The notes: a model not told the origin generated them from the letters alone. DNA of 64,000 nt from Viridibacillus sp050278625 (GCF_050278625.1 NZ_JBNNTI010000011.1:33233-97232), one strand, 5' to 3'; positions 6,630-16,445 are shown, numbered from the stretch's first letter. Numbers and translations: made by a program.

Positions 6630-6999
6630 GTTCTTCTTGTTGTATTTCATTGATAATGATTTCAGGCTCATCTAAAGCCTCAGATACTACCTCTTCCGAA
6701 ACTTCTTCTTTTACAGGAATAGGTGCCTTTCCTGTTTTCTTCAGTACGAAATAAGAACATCCAAAATTACAATATTCGTATAGATAATCTTGTAATGTGC
6801 TAATTTTCGTATCGAAAGAAGCCTTTTGATTTTTGTCATCAAAAAAGCCTTTCAAACGTAATTGGCCGTAACCCCAATCACCAACAATATAATCATATTT
6901 CGTTAAAATATCGCTAAAGCGTCCAAGAAATGCTTCTTCTTGGAAGCCTTCACGATAATCTGTTAATATATCATACGCGATTCTTTCTGCAATGACCAT
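6604..6999 (-). CDS. yutD: YutD family protein (DUF1027)
   Basis: A 131-residue protein. The core (residues about 8-90) carries YDYIVGDWGYGQLRLKGFFDD and TLQDYLYEYCNFGCSYFVLKK with two cysteines, matching YutD/DUF1027. The remaining 40 residues are an acidic Glu/Val-rich tail that looks like a variable extension. The family is small and cytosolic, with no established function. It lies 14 bp downstream of lipA in the same direction, as in B. subtilis, so the two probably share a transcript that ends at the terminator within the gene's own 3' end. Confidence 0.88.
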   Translation of the reverse strand: MVIAERIAYDILTDYREGFQEEAFLGRFSDILTKYDYIVGDWGYGQLRLKGFFDDKNQKASFDTKISTLQDYLYEYCNFGCSYFVLKKTGKAPIPVKEEVSEEVVSEALDEPEIIINEIQQEEQKNIDSEL

Positions 7000-7013
7000 G
7001 TTACCACCATCCG

Positions 7014-7949
7014 TTAGTTATTCGTGATAGCGCCTTTTTCTTCGCCTAGCAGTTGTTTTTGTTTCGCTGCGGCATTTACTTGTTCATCGGCATGATAACT
7101 ACTACGCACAAGTGGACCAGCTTCACAGTGAGAGAAGCCTTTACTCATAGCGATTTTGCGCAGTTTACCGAATTCTAATGGTGAATAGTATTTTTTCACC
7201 GGTAAATGTTTTTTCGACGGTTGTAAATATTGACCTATCGTCATTATATCTACATTATTTGCGCGTAAATCGTCCATTACTTCAATTATTTCCTCTTCTG
7301 TTTCTCCAAGGCCAACCATTAATGATGACTTTGTTGGAATGTCAGGTTGCATTTCTTTTGCACGACGTAAAAACTCTAATGAGCGATCGTATTTTGCACG
7401 AGCGCGAACTCTTGGTGTTAAGCGTTTTACAGTTTCGATATTATGATTTAAAATATCTGGTTTTGAATCCATTAATAAACGTAAATTTTCTTCAATTCCA
7501 CCCATATCTGAAGGCAATACTTCAATTGATGTGAACGGGTTTTTGCGACGAATTGCACGAACCGTTTCTGCAAAAACCTCTGCTCCTCCATCTTTTAAAT
7601 CATCACGTGCTACTGCAGTTACAACAACATGCTTTAAGTTCATAATTTCAACTGAATCTGCTACACGTTCTGGTTCTGCTGTATCTAATTCATTTGGAAG
7701 GCCTGTTTTAACTGCACAGAAGCGACATGCACGTGTACATACAGCCCCTAATATCATAAACGTAGCTGTACGTCTTTCTCCCCAGCATTCATGAATATTC
7801 GGGCATCTGGCTTCCTCACAAACTGTATGTAAATTCTTTTCTCGCATCAGTTTCTTTAGGCCTTTATAGTCGTCGTTCGTATTTAGCTTAATTTTTAGCC
7901 AATCTGGTTTTCTTATATGTTCTTCTTTAGTTGGTTTACATGATGTCAT
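7014..7949 (-). CDS. lipA: Lipoyl synthase LipA
   Basis: A radical SAM enzyme that inserts two sulfurs into protein-bound octanoyl groups to make lipoate. Both iron-sulfur binding sets are present: the auxiliary cluster in CEEARCPNIHEC and the radical SAM CTRACRFC. The C-terminal RSSY motif that binds the auxiliary cluster is also present. I prefer the ATG at 7949 (MTSCKPTKEEH) because GGGAGA lies upstream of it; an ATG pair at 7965-7970 has no ribosome site. GcvH (31.4 kb) is a lipoylated target, and the Suf/Nfu proteins here would supply its clusters. Confidence 0.95.
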   Translation of the reverse strand: MTSCKPTKEEHIRKPDWLKIKLNTNDDYKGLKKLMREKNLHTVCEEARCPNIHECWGERRTATFMILGAVCTRACRFCAVKTGLPNELDTAEPERVADSVEIMNLKHVVVTAVARDDLKDGGAEVFAETVRAIRRKNPFTSIEVLPSDMGGIEENLRLLMDSKPDILNHNIETVKRLTPRVRARAKYDRSLEFLRRAKEMQPDIPTKSSLMVGLGETEEEIIEVMDDLRANNVDIMTIGQYLQPSKKHLPVKKYYSPLEFGKLRKIAMSKGFSHCEAGPLVRSSYHADEQVNAAAKQKQLLGEEKGAITNN

Positions 7950-8127
7950 TGAAGATTCGTCTCCCATCATAAGGCTGATTAATTTATTGTATTACTTTTG
8001 TCAATGTAACATAATAAATAGTTTCAAACAACCTTCGATTACTGATATTGTTAAAATACTTTGCTATACCACACATTATTATAAATAATTAAATTAAATG
8101 AAATAAAAAAGGGAAATTACACTCCTT

Positions 8128-8892
8128 TTATTCCAATTTAATTGGCACTTCTACTGAAGGTGTCGTACCTCCACCATTAGTATAAATTTTAGGTACTGTC
8201 CCTTTTAGCATTCCATAGGCAACAGGAATACGTTGTTCCACAGTTGTAGATTTGGTTGCAAATGGAACAATAACTTGAACATTTACAGATAAAAGAATTT
8301 GTACTTTTACGAGTGCATTATTAATACCAAATTCTTTAATTTCCGTCTCTACATTTGTATTTATTTTACCTATGACATGAAAACGTATAGGAATTTTAGG
8401 TCCTAAATTCCCTAGTAACGGTAAATTTGTTGCCTGCCCTAATGGAACAAAAAACACAATGCCGCCATCTTCTTGCATTGCATTGGCATCATATTCGATA
8501 TTGTCGTATTTTGGCAAACCGCTTAAATTTCCCGCTTCTGCTTCTTCAAGGTGACTTTGTACAAGTGTATACGTTTCTGTCATGACACGATTAATAATTT
8601 CAGCATTAAATTTCGTCATTTTAGTATCTTCGCCTGGTACTTCTTCTATTATATCATTCACATCGAGTACATTTGAAGTTCTTGCGTTAATAGCCTTACT
8701 AATAACTTCAGACGCTATTCTATTCGTTTGAACTTCCGCATAATCCAAATATACTGGCATCAGTCTTACATTCACTATATAAAATAAGAGAGCAATCGAA
8801 CCAAAGAAGCATACGATAATAATTGGCAATAATCGAGAGCGTTTTTGTCGTTTTTGTATTAATAACCTACCTCTTCTTTTTGGTAAACGCAA
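8128..8892 (-). CDS. yunB: Sporulation protein YunB
   Basis: A 254-residue protein with a basic N-terminus, one membrane segment (about residues 23-43, LLPIIIVCFFGSIALLFYIV) and an extracytoplasmic domain rich in beta-strand-like segments. YunB is expressed in the mother cell during B. subtilis sporulation and is needed for normal spore formation. The start appears to be a TTG at 8892; the AGGGGG before it is the 3' arm of the hairpin at 8901-8928. Its presence implies the organism makes endospores. Confidence 0.85.
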   Translation of the reverse strand: MRLPKRRGRLLIQKRQKRSRLLPIIIVCFFGSIALLFYIVNVRLMPVYLDYAEVQTNRIASEVISKAINARTSNVLDVNDIIEEVPGEDTKMTKFNAEIINRVMTETYTLVQSHLEEAEAGNLSGLPKYDNIEYDANAMQEDGGIVFFVPLGQATNLPLLGNLGPKIPIRFHVIGKINTNVETEIKEFGINNALVKVQILLSVNVQVIVPFATKSTTVEQRIPVAYGMLKGTVPKIYTNGGGTTPSVEVPIKLE

Positions 8893-8900
8893 AAAAATTC

Positions 8901-8928
8901 CCCCTAATCATATGCTATGACTAAGGGG
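8901..8928 (-). terminator. Hairpin: terminator of HD-GYP gene and cover for yunB ribosome site
   Basis: On the minus strand CCCCTTAGTCA pairs with ATGATTAGGGG, followed after GAA by seven T. The GGGG arm is also the only ribosome site for yunB. Confidence 0.7.
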
Positions 8929-8934
8929 TGTTAT

Positions 8935-10038
8935 TTATTCACTATGTACGAGGTATTCCACCTCAACCTGATGGATATGAACAGCTGGTTCATTTTCCAA
9001 ACAACATTCGTAGGTTGCTGGCAATATTTCACCGTTCTCCTCAAAAATACGAATCCAAGGTTTATCTGTAGCACTATGATTTTGTTTTGAGACAATTCCT
9101 CGTCGATCATCAGATAGTAAAACAACTGTCCCATTAGGATATATTGCTATACATTTTTGAAATGCCTTCACTACTTTTTCTTCGTATAACGTACCGATTC
9201 CTTGCTTAATAATTTCCATTCCATGAGAAGGTAACATTTTCTTACGGTACACTCGATTAGATGTCACTGCATCAAATACGTCAGCAACAGCAATAATTTT
9301 AGCATATGGGTGAATTTCAAAATCAACCAAGCCACGTGGATATCCGCTGCCATTAAGTCTTTCGTGATGTTGGAACGCACAATGTGCAGATAATAAAGAA
9401 ATAGTATGTAAGTTTCTTAATAAATCAAAGCCATACTTTGCATGAAGTTTCATTGTATCGTATTCTTCATTTGTTAAGAGCCCCGGTTTATTTAATATGT
9501 CTTGTGGAATTAGCATTTTACCAACGTCATGTAACATGGCACCAATTCCAATCTGGCGTATTTCATCAGATGTATATTTCATCTCTCTTGCAATCGCAAT
9601 AGAATAGATGGCCACTTGTAATGAGTGTTGATAGATATATTCGTCATATATAAATGCATCACTCAAAACTGTGATCATTTCTTCGCTATTTACAATACTT
9701 TCAAGTAACTGTTCTATAATACATCCAAAATGCTTTGACTCTTGATCTAAACAATAAGTTAAATCAGCATTTTTTTGATTTTTTAACATTCTGAAGGAAT
9801 CTGTAATTTTATCTACAGCTTTTCTTCTTACAAGCATTGGCACAGCTTCAACTATATTAATATCATGAGAAATTTCATCGTTAATATATACATATTGAAC
9901 ATTTAATTGTAAAAGTCGGTCGGCTATTTGATTTGATGCTACAACCCCTTCATGCAGTAAAGGTCTTCCAGCCTCATTCCAAATTGTCCTGCCGATCACC
10001 ATTCCAGGTTGCAACACTTTAGTTGAAATCAGCCTCAT
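8935..10038 (-). CDS. HD-GYP domain protein, probable cyclic di-GMP phosphodiesterase
   Basis: A 367-residue protein. The N-terminal ~120 residues are a helical/DUF3391-like region. The HD-GYP domain covers about residues 125-300, with the HDVGK motif (His170-Asp171), HHERLNGSGYP (His224-His225 and GYP at 232-234), and HAKYGFD between them. All metal ligands and the GYP signature are present, so hydrolysis of cyclic di-GMP or a related dinucleotide is likely. No membrane segment or receiver domain is seen, so the protein is cytosolic. The ATG at 10038 has GGGGAAATAGT upstream. It precedes yunB, from which a hairpin separates it. Confidence 0.9.
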   Translation of the reverse strand: MRLISTKVLQPGMVIGRTIWNEAGRPLLHEGVVASNQIADRLLQLNVQYVYINDEISHDINIVEAVPMLVRRKAVDKITDSFRMLKNQKNADLTYCLDQESKHFGCIIEQLLESIVNSEEMITVLSDAFIYDEYIYQHSLQVAIYSIAIAREMKYTSDEIRQIGIGAMLHDVGKMLIPQDILNKPGLLTNEEYDTMKLHAKYGFDLLRNLHTISLLSAHCAFQHHERLNGSGYPRGLVDFEIHPYAKIIAVADVFDAVTSNRVYRKKMLPSHGMEIIKQGIGTLYEEKVVKAFQKCIAIYPNGTVVLLSDDRRGIVSKQNHSATDKPWIRIFEENGEILPATYECCLENEPAVHIHQVEVEYLVHSE

Positions 10039-10095
10039 ACTATTTCCCCATTCATAAACATAATCTATTCTCTATATTTTGACTCCTACAGAACT

Positions 10096-11484
10096 TTAAT
10101 CAGGTCTTTCTGAACTTTCCCCTTTGAAAAATCCAAGTCCATACTGAATTAGAATATCACGTAAAAATTGAGGTAACAAGTATGTTTTTGGTGTATTTTT
10201 GAAATCAGGAAAGAAATAACCAAAAGTATACATATCTAAAGTCACAAGTCTGTAATTTTTCTTCAGGTTCGCTATACGTCCTCCTACTACTAACTGCCCC
10301 ATATCATTGACTTCAAATTGATAGTTTAGCATCTTACCCATTACGACACCTCTGAACCCTAAGCCCTTCACTTCTCTTCTTGGCCAATCTACATTTTGTG
10401 CTTCCATATAAACTTCTTTCAAACGCTCGCCTGTAAGTTCGATTACACAAGCATTGATTGGGTGTGGGAGCATACAGTGAATATCGTTAGCTGTCACTCT
10501 ACCTTTTGGAAGTCCAGTTAAAAAAATCCCTGCATTGAATAAAGCACAATCAGCATCTGAAAATTGCAATAATGCTTTAGCAAAGAGTCGTGAAAGATTT
10601 GAATGATGGTACCATTCCTTATTGTAATAGCGATCTGTATAAAATACGGGTACGTCGAGTAGTTCACGTCCTAATTGTTCAAGACCAACTACTTGCTCTT
10701 TTTCTTTTTCTACAGATGCAAGGTCAATCGCTCTGTGAAGCATCGTTTTTTTCGTCACAACTTTTTTTGTATCGGTATCAAATGATATTTCAGTATGCCC
10801 TACAAATAAGCCAAATTTCCCTCCACCTGTTAACAGCACATCATTTACTATTTTACCTTCATGCAAAATATGATGCGTATGTGCTCCGAAAATAACATCA
10901 ATTTCAGGACACTGCTCTGCTAACAACGTATCATCTGGCAAACCTAGATGTGACATACAAACGATTATATCCACTTGGTTACGTAGTTCAATTACTTGTC
11001 TTTGCAATACTTCTAGTGGTTCTAGTACTTGCCAATCAAGTTGCTCATAAAATAGATAAAAAGGAGCCGTAGCAGCAATAACTCCAATCTTTATACCAGT
11101 TGCTGTATTATAAACCTTATATGGTTTGGCCCACTGAGGAATGTCACCATCATTATTTTGCAAATTAGCTACTATAATATCGAAATTTGCGTCATTATAT
11201 AATGTATTCAATTCATTATTAGATAAAGTAATACCTTCATTATTTCCAATCGTTACAGCATCGTAATTTGCCTCATTTAATAATTCTACATTTCCTTTTC
11301 CAAGCGTTGCCTCAGTAAACACATTTGAACGATCCATATAGTCTCCTATATCAAGAACAAAGCAACTATCGCCCACTTCTATATGCCACTTCTTTCGTGT
11401 TACAAGAAATTCGTGAGTACGTGGCCAATGCTCAAAATGACTATGGACATCATTTGTATGATAGAAATGGATTGTTTCAATCAT
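10096..11484 (-). CDS. yunD: Metallophosphoesterase/5'-nucleotidase YunD
   Basis: A 462-residue two-domain enzyme. The calcineurin-like metal-binding domain comes first, with TNDVHSH (residues about 10-16), DIGDYMDRS, GNNEG, MSHLG and GAHTHH in order. The second half is a 5'-nucleotidase C-terminal domain (NAGIFLTG, GFRGVVMG). The GNNEG motif stands where many relatives have GNHE. No signal peptide is seen, so it probably acts in the cytosol on nucleotides or related phosphates. GGAGGGGATATT precedes the ATG. It lies 19 bp downstream of yunE. Confidence 0.88.
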   Translation of the reverse strand: MIETIHFYHTNDVHSHFEHWPRTHEFLVTRKKWHIEVGDSCFVLDIGDYMDRSNVFTEATLGKGNVELLNEANYDAVTIGNNEGITLSNNELNTLYNDANFDIIVANLQNNDGDIPQWAKPYKVYNTATGIKIGVIAATAPFYLFYEQLDWQVLEPLEVLQRQVIELRNQVDIIVCMSHLGLPDDTLLAEQCPEIDVIFGAHTHHILHEGKIVNDVLLTGGGKFGLFVGHTEISFDTDTKKVVTKKTMLHRAIDLASVEKEKEQVVGLEQLGRELLDVPVFYTDRYYNKEWYHHSNLSRLFAKALLQFSDADCALFNAGIFLTGLPKGRVTANDIHCMLPHPINACVIELTGERLKEVYMEAQNVDWPRREVKGLGFRGVVMGKMLNYQFEVNDMGQLVVGGRIANLKKNYRLVTLDMYTFGYFFPDFKNTPKTYLLPQFLRDILIQYGLGFFKGESSERPD

Positions 11485-11502
11485 AATATCCCCTCCTTAC
11501 TT

Positions 11503-12324
11503 TCAAATTAGCGCATCAATGATTGAACGAATTCCGAGAAGTAATAATATAATTCGTAAAACAAGCACTAATGTATCTGATCTAATACGTTTATTTAGCG
11601 CTGCTCCAATTTTCGCCCCGATATAAGCCCCTGGAATGACAGGAATTGTATACATCCAAGGTACATTCCCTAAATAAATATGGCTTGCTGAGTTAACGAT
11701 AGATGATAGAAATACCATGAACATGGATGTAGCAACTGCCACATGAGGTGGAAACAAGAATAATAAAATCATCGCAGGAACAATCATTGACCCCCCACCA
11801 ATTCCAAATAAACCCGAAGCAAAGCCAATTGCAAATGTCAGTAATAGTGCAAACCATACCGGATAGCCATAAACAAATGTTTGACCATCTTCACCGATAA
11901 ATGTTCTTTTTGTTCCATGATCTACAAACCATTTAACTGGCTTTAATTTGTCTCGAACAATTAAGATCGTTGCTAAAATAATTAATAAAATACCGAAATA
12001 TAAATTAAATGATGGCAAATCTAGTCCTTTATTCACCCACGCACCAAAAATTGTTCCAGGTACGCTCCCAGCAAAGAAAATCACGCCACTCTTATAGTCG
12101 ACTGTCTTCGATTTCATATAAGACAATGTGGATGCTAATCCAGTAAATATCATCATAACTACAGATATACCTACTACCTTTTGTGGTGTTATATCCGGGA
12201 TTAAGCCAAGTGTGAGCCCAACAAACAATGTAGCTGGTACTAATATTACGCCCCCACCTAGACCTACTAAAGCGCCAATTAGGCCTGAACATAACCCAAT
12301 TACAGCAATTAAAACATATTCCAT
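11503..12324 (-). CDS. yunE: TSUP (TauE/SafE) family membrane transporter YunE
   Basis: A 273-residue membrane protein with about eight hydrophobic segments. The internal duplication typical of TSUP carriers is seen as GLGGGVILVPA near residue 21 and GIGGGSMIVPA near residue 179. The family moves sulfonates, sulfite, sulfoacetate or other small anions across the cytoplasmic membrane; the substrate here is not evident. The start overlaps the yunF stop (TAATG), and GGAGA from the yunF 3' end serves as its ribosome site. Confidence 0.88.
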   Translation of the reverse strand: MEYVLIAVIGLCSGLIGALVGLGGGVILVPATLFVGLTLGLIPDITPQKVVGISVVMMIFTGLASTLSYMKSKTVDYKSGVIFFAGSVPGTIFGAWVNKGLDLPSFNLYFGILLIILATILIVRDKLKPVKWFVDHGTKRTFIGEDGQTFVYGYPVWFALLLTFAIGFASGLFGIGGGSMIVPAMILLFLFPPHVAVATSMFMVFLSSIVNSASHIYLGNVPWMYTIPVIPGAYIGAKIGAALNKRIRSDTLVLVLRIILLLLGIRSIIDALI

Positions 12325-13181
12325 TATGATTCTCCTTCAAAAAAATCTAATTGTTTTGGAGATAATCCTTCATATTGTACTCCCAGCATTTTTTGCAACT
12401 GTTTTGCATTTTTTGCTGCATCATTTCCAGAGTTATTATTAAATAACACAAACACATCGTTTACTTGCTGTTGTAACGCTACAATATGTTGTTGTAATCC
12501 TTTTAATTCTTCATCATTATAATTGTAAAGAAAACGAATTTTACGCCATTCTTCATTATTGCCAGGATTTCGCCAACCATGTACATTACGACCATGAATC
12601 CGTACAAGGACACGTTCACTTGTCGCTTTTGGTACAAGTGGTACTGAACCTTCCCCTGCCTGCGGCTCATCACAAACTGTATGTATTAAACCCTCTTGAC
12701 GTAAAAAATTCAATGTACCATCCATGAATTTTTCGCTATACCAAGTTCGATTCCGAAACTCAATCGCTACAGGGAAATTCTTTAATTGTTGCTTCACATA
12801 GCGAATATACGTAACATTTTTTGTTTGGCAGTCAAACCATGGTGGGAACTGTACTAAAATCATTGCAAGCTTTCCCGCTTGTTGAAAAAGTGTCATCGCA
12901 TTTTTAAAAGCTTCAAACATTTCTTCTCTTGTTTCATACGGATTATCCTGCCTCAAATGACCTGTCATACCTTGATATGCTTTCACTACAAACTGAAAAT
13001 GATCGGGTACTTCTGCAATCCACTTCCGGACATTCGATTCAGAGGGAATGGAATAGAATGAAGTATCCACTTCAACAACCGGAAAATGCCCACTATAATC
13101 AAATAATTTATCCCGTGCTGTAGACAACGGACTATAAAGATCAGGATGATCTCCCCATCCAGTTAAACCAATATATATCAT
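12324..13181 (-). CDS. yunF: DUF72 family TIM-barrel-like protein YunF
   Basis: A 285-residue DUF72 protein. Typical blocks are GLTGWGDHPDLY at the N-terminus, VEVDTSFYSIPS, FQFVVKAYQGMTGH, VQFPPWF, AIEFRNRTW and VRIHGRNVHGW, with FVLFNNNSGNDAAKNA near the end. The family has a TIM-barrel-type fold and is sometimes annotated as an endonuclease IV-like relative; no enzymatic role is established. It is the first gene of a yunF-yunE-yunD run. Confidence 0.88.
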   Translation of the reverse strand: MIYIGLTGWGDHPDLYSPLSTARDKLFDYSGHFPVVEVDTSFYSIPSESNVRKWIAEVPDHFQFVVKAYQGMTGHLRQDNPYETREEMFEAFKNAMTLFQQAGKLAMILVQFPPWFDCQTKNVTYIRYVKQQLKNFPVAIEFRNRTWYSEKFMDGTLNFLRQEGLIHTVCDEPQAGEGSVPLVPKATSERVLVRIHGRNVHGWRNPGNNEEWRKIRFLYNYNDEELKGLQQHIVALQQQVNDVFVLFNNNSGNDAAKNAKQLQKMLGVQYEGLSPKQLDFFEGES

Positions 13182-13296
13182 CTCATATCCCCCATTTTCA
13201 GGCTTATAGTTTATGATAGCATAACCCTCTTCTGTGTTAGAACAGAATTACCCTAGCACTTTTTCAAACTGAAAGACATTCTGGTTATACGAAAAA

Positions 13297-13340
13297 AGCT
13301 TCGGCATCAATTTGGAATCCAAATTGAGTTGCCGAAGCTT
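13297..13340 (-). terminator. Terminator of the suf operon
   Basis: AAGCTTCGGCA/TGCCGAAGCTT with an inner CAATTTGG/CCAAATTG pair, followed on the minus strand by a T-run. It lies directly after sufB. Confidence 0.9.
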
Positions 13341-13355
13341 AAAAGTTAGCTCTGA

Positions 13356-14753
13356 TTAACCAATAGAGCCTTCCATTTCGAATTTGATAAGACGGTTCAT
13401 CTCTACTGCATATTCCATTGGAAGTTCTTTTGTGAATGGCTCGATGAAGCCCATTACGATCATTTCTGTAGCTTCTTGCTCAGAAACACCACGGCTCATT
13501 AAGTAGAACAATTGCTCTTCAGATACTTTTGAAACTTTTGCTTCATGCTCTAAAGAGATTTGATCATTCATAACTTCGTTGTATGGAATTGTATCAGACG
13601 TCGATTCGTTATCCATGATTAATGTATCACATTCGATATTTGCACGAGCGTTGATTGCTTTTTTACCAAAGCGAACAATACCGCGATATGTTACGTTACC
13701 ACCATGTTTAGAAATCGATTTTGATACGATTGTAGAAGATGTGTTTGGTGCTAAGTGGATCATTTTCGCACCAGTATCTTGGTTTTGCCCACGCCCTGCA
13801 ATAGCAATTGATAATGTCATACCACGAGCGCCTTCACCTTTAAGGACACAAGCTGGATATTTCATTGTTAATTTAGAACCGATGTTACCATCAATCCATT
13901 CCATTGTAGCGTTAGCATCACATACTGCACGTTTCGTTACTAGGTTATAAACGTTGTTAGCCCAGTTTTGAATTGTTGTATAACGGCAATATGCATCTTT
14001 TTTGATGATAATTTCTACAACAGCACTATGAAGAGAGCTTGTTGTATAAACAGGAGCAGTACATCCTTCTACGTAGTGTACACTTGCACCTTCATCAACA
14101 ATAATTAATGTACGTTCGAATTGACCCATATTTTCAGAGTTAATACGGAAGTACGCTTGTAGAGGTGTTTCTAGTTTCACACCTTTTGGTACGTAAATGA
14201 ACGAACCACCAGACCATACTGCAGAGTTTAATGCAGAGAATTTGTTGTCTTGTGGTGGAATTGTTTTACCGAAGTACTCTTTGAAAAGTTCTTCGTTTTC
14301 ACGAAGTGCTGAGTCTGTGTCTTTGAACACAACACCCATATCTTCAAGTTCTTCCTTCATATTATGGTAAACAACTTCAGATTCATATTGTGCAGAAACA
14401 CCAGCTAGGTATTTTTGTTCTGCTTCAGGGATACCAAGCTTATCAAATGTTTCTTTGATTTCAGCTGGTACTTCATCCCAAGATTTTTGAGTTGCTTCTG
14501 AAGGTTTTACATAATACGTAATCTCATCAAAGTTTAACTCAGAAAGATCGCCACCCCATTGAGGCATTGGTTTTTCATAGAAAATCTCAAGTGATTTTAG
14601 ACGAAAATCTAACATCCATTGAGGCTCGTTTTTCATTTTAGAAATTTCTTTAACGATATCAGCAGTTAGTCCACGTTTTGAACGGAAAATAGATACGTCC
14701 TTGTCATGGAATCCATACTTGTAATCGCCAATTTCAGGCATTTTTTTAGCCAT
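13356..14753 (-). CDS. sufB: Fe-S cluster assembly scaffold SufB
   Basis: A 465-residue SufB of usual length, with the beta-helix core (GGSFIYVPKGVKLETPLQAYFRI, then VHYVEGCTAP) and the C-terminal SRGVSEQEATEMIVMGFIEPF that is shared with SufD. With SufC and SufD it forms the SufBC2D scaffold on which clusters are built. It is the last gene of sufCDSUB, the order seen in B. subtilis, and is followed by a strong terminator. Confidence 0.97.
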   Translation of the reverse strand: MAKKMPEIGDYKYGFHDKDVSIFRSKRGLTADIVKEISKMKNEPQWMLDFRLKSLEIFYEKPMPQWGGDLSELNFDEITYYVKPSEATQKSWDEVPAEIKETFDKLGIPEAEQKYLAGVSAQYESEVVYHNMKEELEDMGVVFKDTDSALRENEELFKEYFGKTIPPQDNKFSALNSAVWSGGSFIYVPKGVKLETPLQAYFRINSENMGQFERTLIIVDEGASVHYVEGCTAPVYTTSSLHSAVVEIIIKKDAYCRYTTIQNWANNVYNLVTKRAVCDANATMEWIDGNIGSKLTMKYPACVLKGEGARGMTLSIAIAGRGQNQDTGAKMIHLAPNTSSTIVSKSISKHGGNVTYRGIVRFGKKAINARANIECDTLIMDNESTSDTIPYNEVMNDQISLEHEAKVSKVSEEQLFYLMSRGVSEQEATEMIVMGFIEPFTKELPMEYAVEMNRLIKFEMEGSIG

Positions 14754-14782
14754 CGTTTCTCCTCCGTTCAGAGTTCAATAAT

Positions 14783-15226
14783 TTATTTATTTTCAGATTC
14801 GTTTTGCACACCTTTTTCCATTGCTTTCCAAGCCAAAGTTGCACATTTAATACGAGCTGGGAATTTAGAAACACCTGAAAGTGCTTCTACATCACCTAAA
14901 TCGATCGAATCGTCATAGTCTTTTCCAAGCATCATATCAGAGAAAATATGTGCTAGGTTTTGAGCTTCCTCTACTGTTTTCCCTTTGACTGTTTGCGTCA
15001 TCATGGAAGCAGAGGACATTGAGATGGAACAACCTTCTCCATCAAATTTAGCATCTTCAACGATGCCATTATTTACTTGTAAAGTTAAACGGATACGGTC
15101 GCCACACGTAGGGTTGTTCATATCGATAGTGACATTACTACCTTCAAGAGCCCCTTTGTTTCTTGGCTTTTTATAGTGATCCATAATAACTGAGCGATAA
15201 AGTTGATCTAAATTATTCAAAGACAT
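14783..15226 (-). CDS. sufU: SufU, zinc-dependent sulfur transfer protein
   Basis: A 147-residue SufU starting MSLNNLDQLYRSVIMDHYK. The ATG at 15226 has GGAG ten bases upstream and overlaps the end of sufS by 14 bases; longer readings would extend deep into sufS. Three cysteines are present in PTCGD, GEGCSIS and RIKCATL, with the Asp of the first motif, giving the zinc site of SufU. In Firmicutes SufU takes persulfide from SufS by zinc-ligand swapping and is not the scaffold. Confidence 0.95.
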   Translation of the reverse strand: MSLNNLDQLYRSVIMDHYKKPRNKGALEGSNVTIDMNNPTCGDRIRLTLQVNNGIVEDAKFDGEGCSISMSSASMMTQTVKGKTVEEAQNLAHIFSDMMLGKDYDDSIDLGDVEALSGVSKFPARIKCATLAWKAMEKGVQNESENK

Positions 15227-16445
15227 CAGCAAAATACTCCTTCGCAGTGCGCAACCCTGCAACAAGACGGTCAATATCTTCCTCATTGTTATAAACATAG
15301 AAGCTAGCTCGTGCAGTTGCAGTACATTGTAACCATTTCATCAGTGGCTGTGCACAATGATGTCCAGCACGTACAGCAATGCCGTTCATATCTAGAACTG
15401 TTGCTACATCATGTGGATGAACATCATCTAAATTAAATGTTACAAGACCTGAACGTTTTGCAGGGTCAAGTGGTCCATAAATTGATAAACCATTAATTGT
15501 TTGCATTTGGTCTATAGCATAACGCGATATACCATGTTCGTGTTTTTCAATCGTGTCTAGACCGATTTCTTGAAGGAAATCAACAGCTGCACCTAATCCA
15601 ATAGCTCCAGCAATGATTGGAGTACCACCTTCAAATTTCCAAGGTAGCTCCTTCCATGTAGATTCATGAAGTCCTACAAAATCAATCATTTCGCCACCAA
15701 ATTCAACCGGCTCCATGTTTTCGAGAAGCGCTTTTTTACCATATAATACACCAATACCAGTTGGTCCGCACATTTTGTGTCCAGAGAATGCTAAGAAATC
15801 ACAATCTAAATCTTGCACATCTGTTTTAAAATGAGGTACACCTTGCGCTCCATCAACAACCATAACAGCTCCATGCTCATGAGCTATCGCTGCGATTTCT
15901 TTGATCGGATTGATCGTCCCTAAAACATTGGAAGCATACGCCATTGAGACGATCTTTGTTTTGTCAGTAATTGTTGCACGCACTTTATCTAATGATAAAG
16001 TACCATCTGACTCTAAATCGATATATTTTAATATTGCACCTTTTTCCTTCGCAAGTTGTTGCCAAGGTATTAAGTTAGAATGGTGTTCCATATAAGTAAT
16101 GATGATTTCATCGCCTTCACCTACATGTGTACGCCCATAACTTTGTGCAACTATATTTAATCCAGTAGTAGTCCCTCTTGTGAAAATAATTTCTTCAGTC
16201 GAGTTTGCATTGATAAATTTACGAACTTTTTCACGAGCACCTTCATAAGAATCTGTTGCTCTGTTCCCAAGTGTATGAACACCACGGTGAACATTTGAAT
16301 TTTCGAATTCGTAATAATTTTTGATTGCTTCAATTACTTGAATTGGCTTTTGAGAAGTTGCAGCACTATCAAGATAAACAAGCGGATGCCCGTTAATTTC
16401 TTGATTTAATATCGGGAAATAGCTTCGAATGTCATCTTTGATCAT
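15213..16445 (-). CDS. sufS: Cysteine desulfurase SufS
   Basis: A 410-residue PLP enzyme of the group II desulfurases. The PLP lysine is Lys224 in SGHKMCGPTG, the His pair is in MEHHSN (about 121-122), and the catalytic Cys is Cys364 in RAGHHCAQP. It releases sulfur from cysteine as a persulfide and passes it to SufU. The ATG overlaps the sufD stop by one base (TAATG). Confidence 0.97.
   Translation of the reverse strand: MIKDDIRSYFPILNQEINGHPLVYLDSAATSQKPIQVIEAIKNYYEFENSNVHRGVHTLGNRATDSYEGAREKVRKFINANSTEEIIFTRGTTTGLNIVAQSYGRTHVGEGDEIIITYMEHHSNLIPWQQLAKEKGAILKYIDLESDGTLSLDKVRATITDKTKIVSMAYASNVLGTINPIKEIAAIAHEHGAVMVVDGAQGVPHFKTDVQDLDCDFLAFSGHKMCGPTGIGVLYGKKALLENMEPVEFGGEMIDFVGLHESTWKELPWKFEGGTPIIAGAIGLGAAVDFLQEIGLDTIEKHEHGISRYAIDQMQTINGLSIYGPLDPAKRSGLVTFNLDDVHPHDVATVLDMNGIAVRAGHHCAQPLMKWLQCTATARASFYVYNNEEDIDRLVAGLRTAKEYFADVFE

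Noticed and set aside
15227..15298. Longer SufU start within sufS
   Set aside because: It would add 24 residues absent from SufU proteins; GGAG and the conserved MSLNNLDQLYR start favour 15226.
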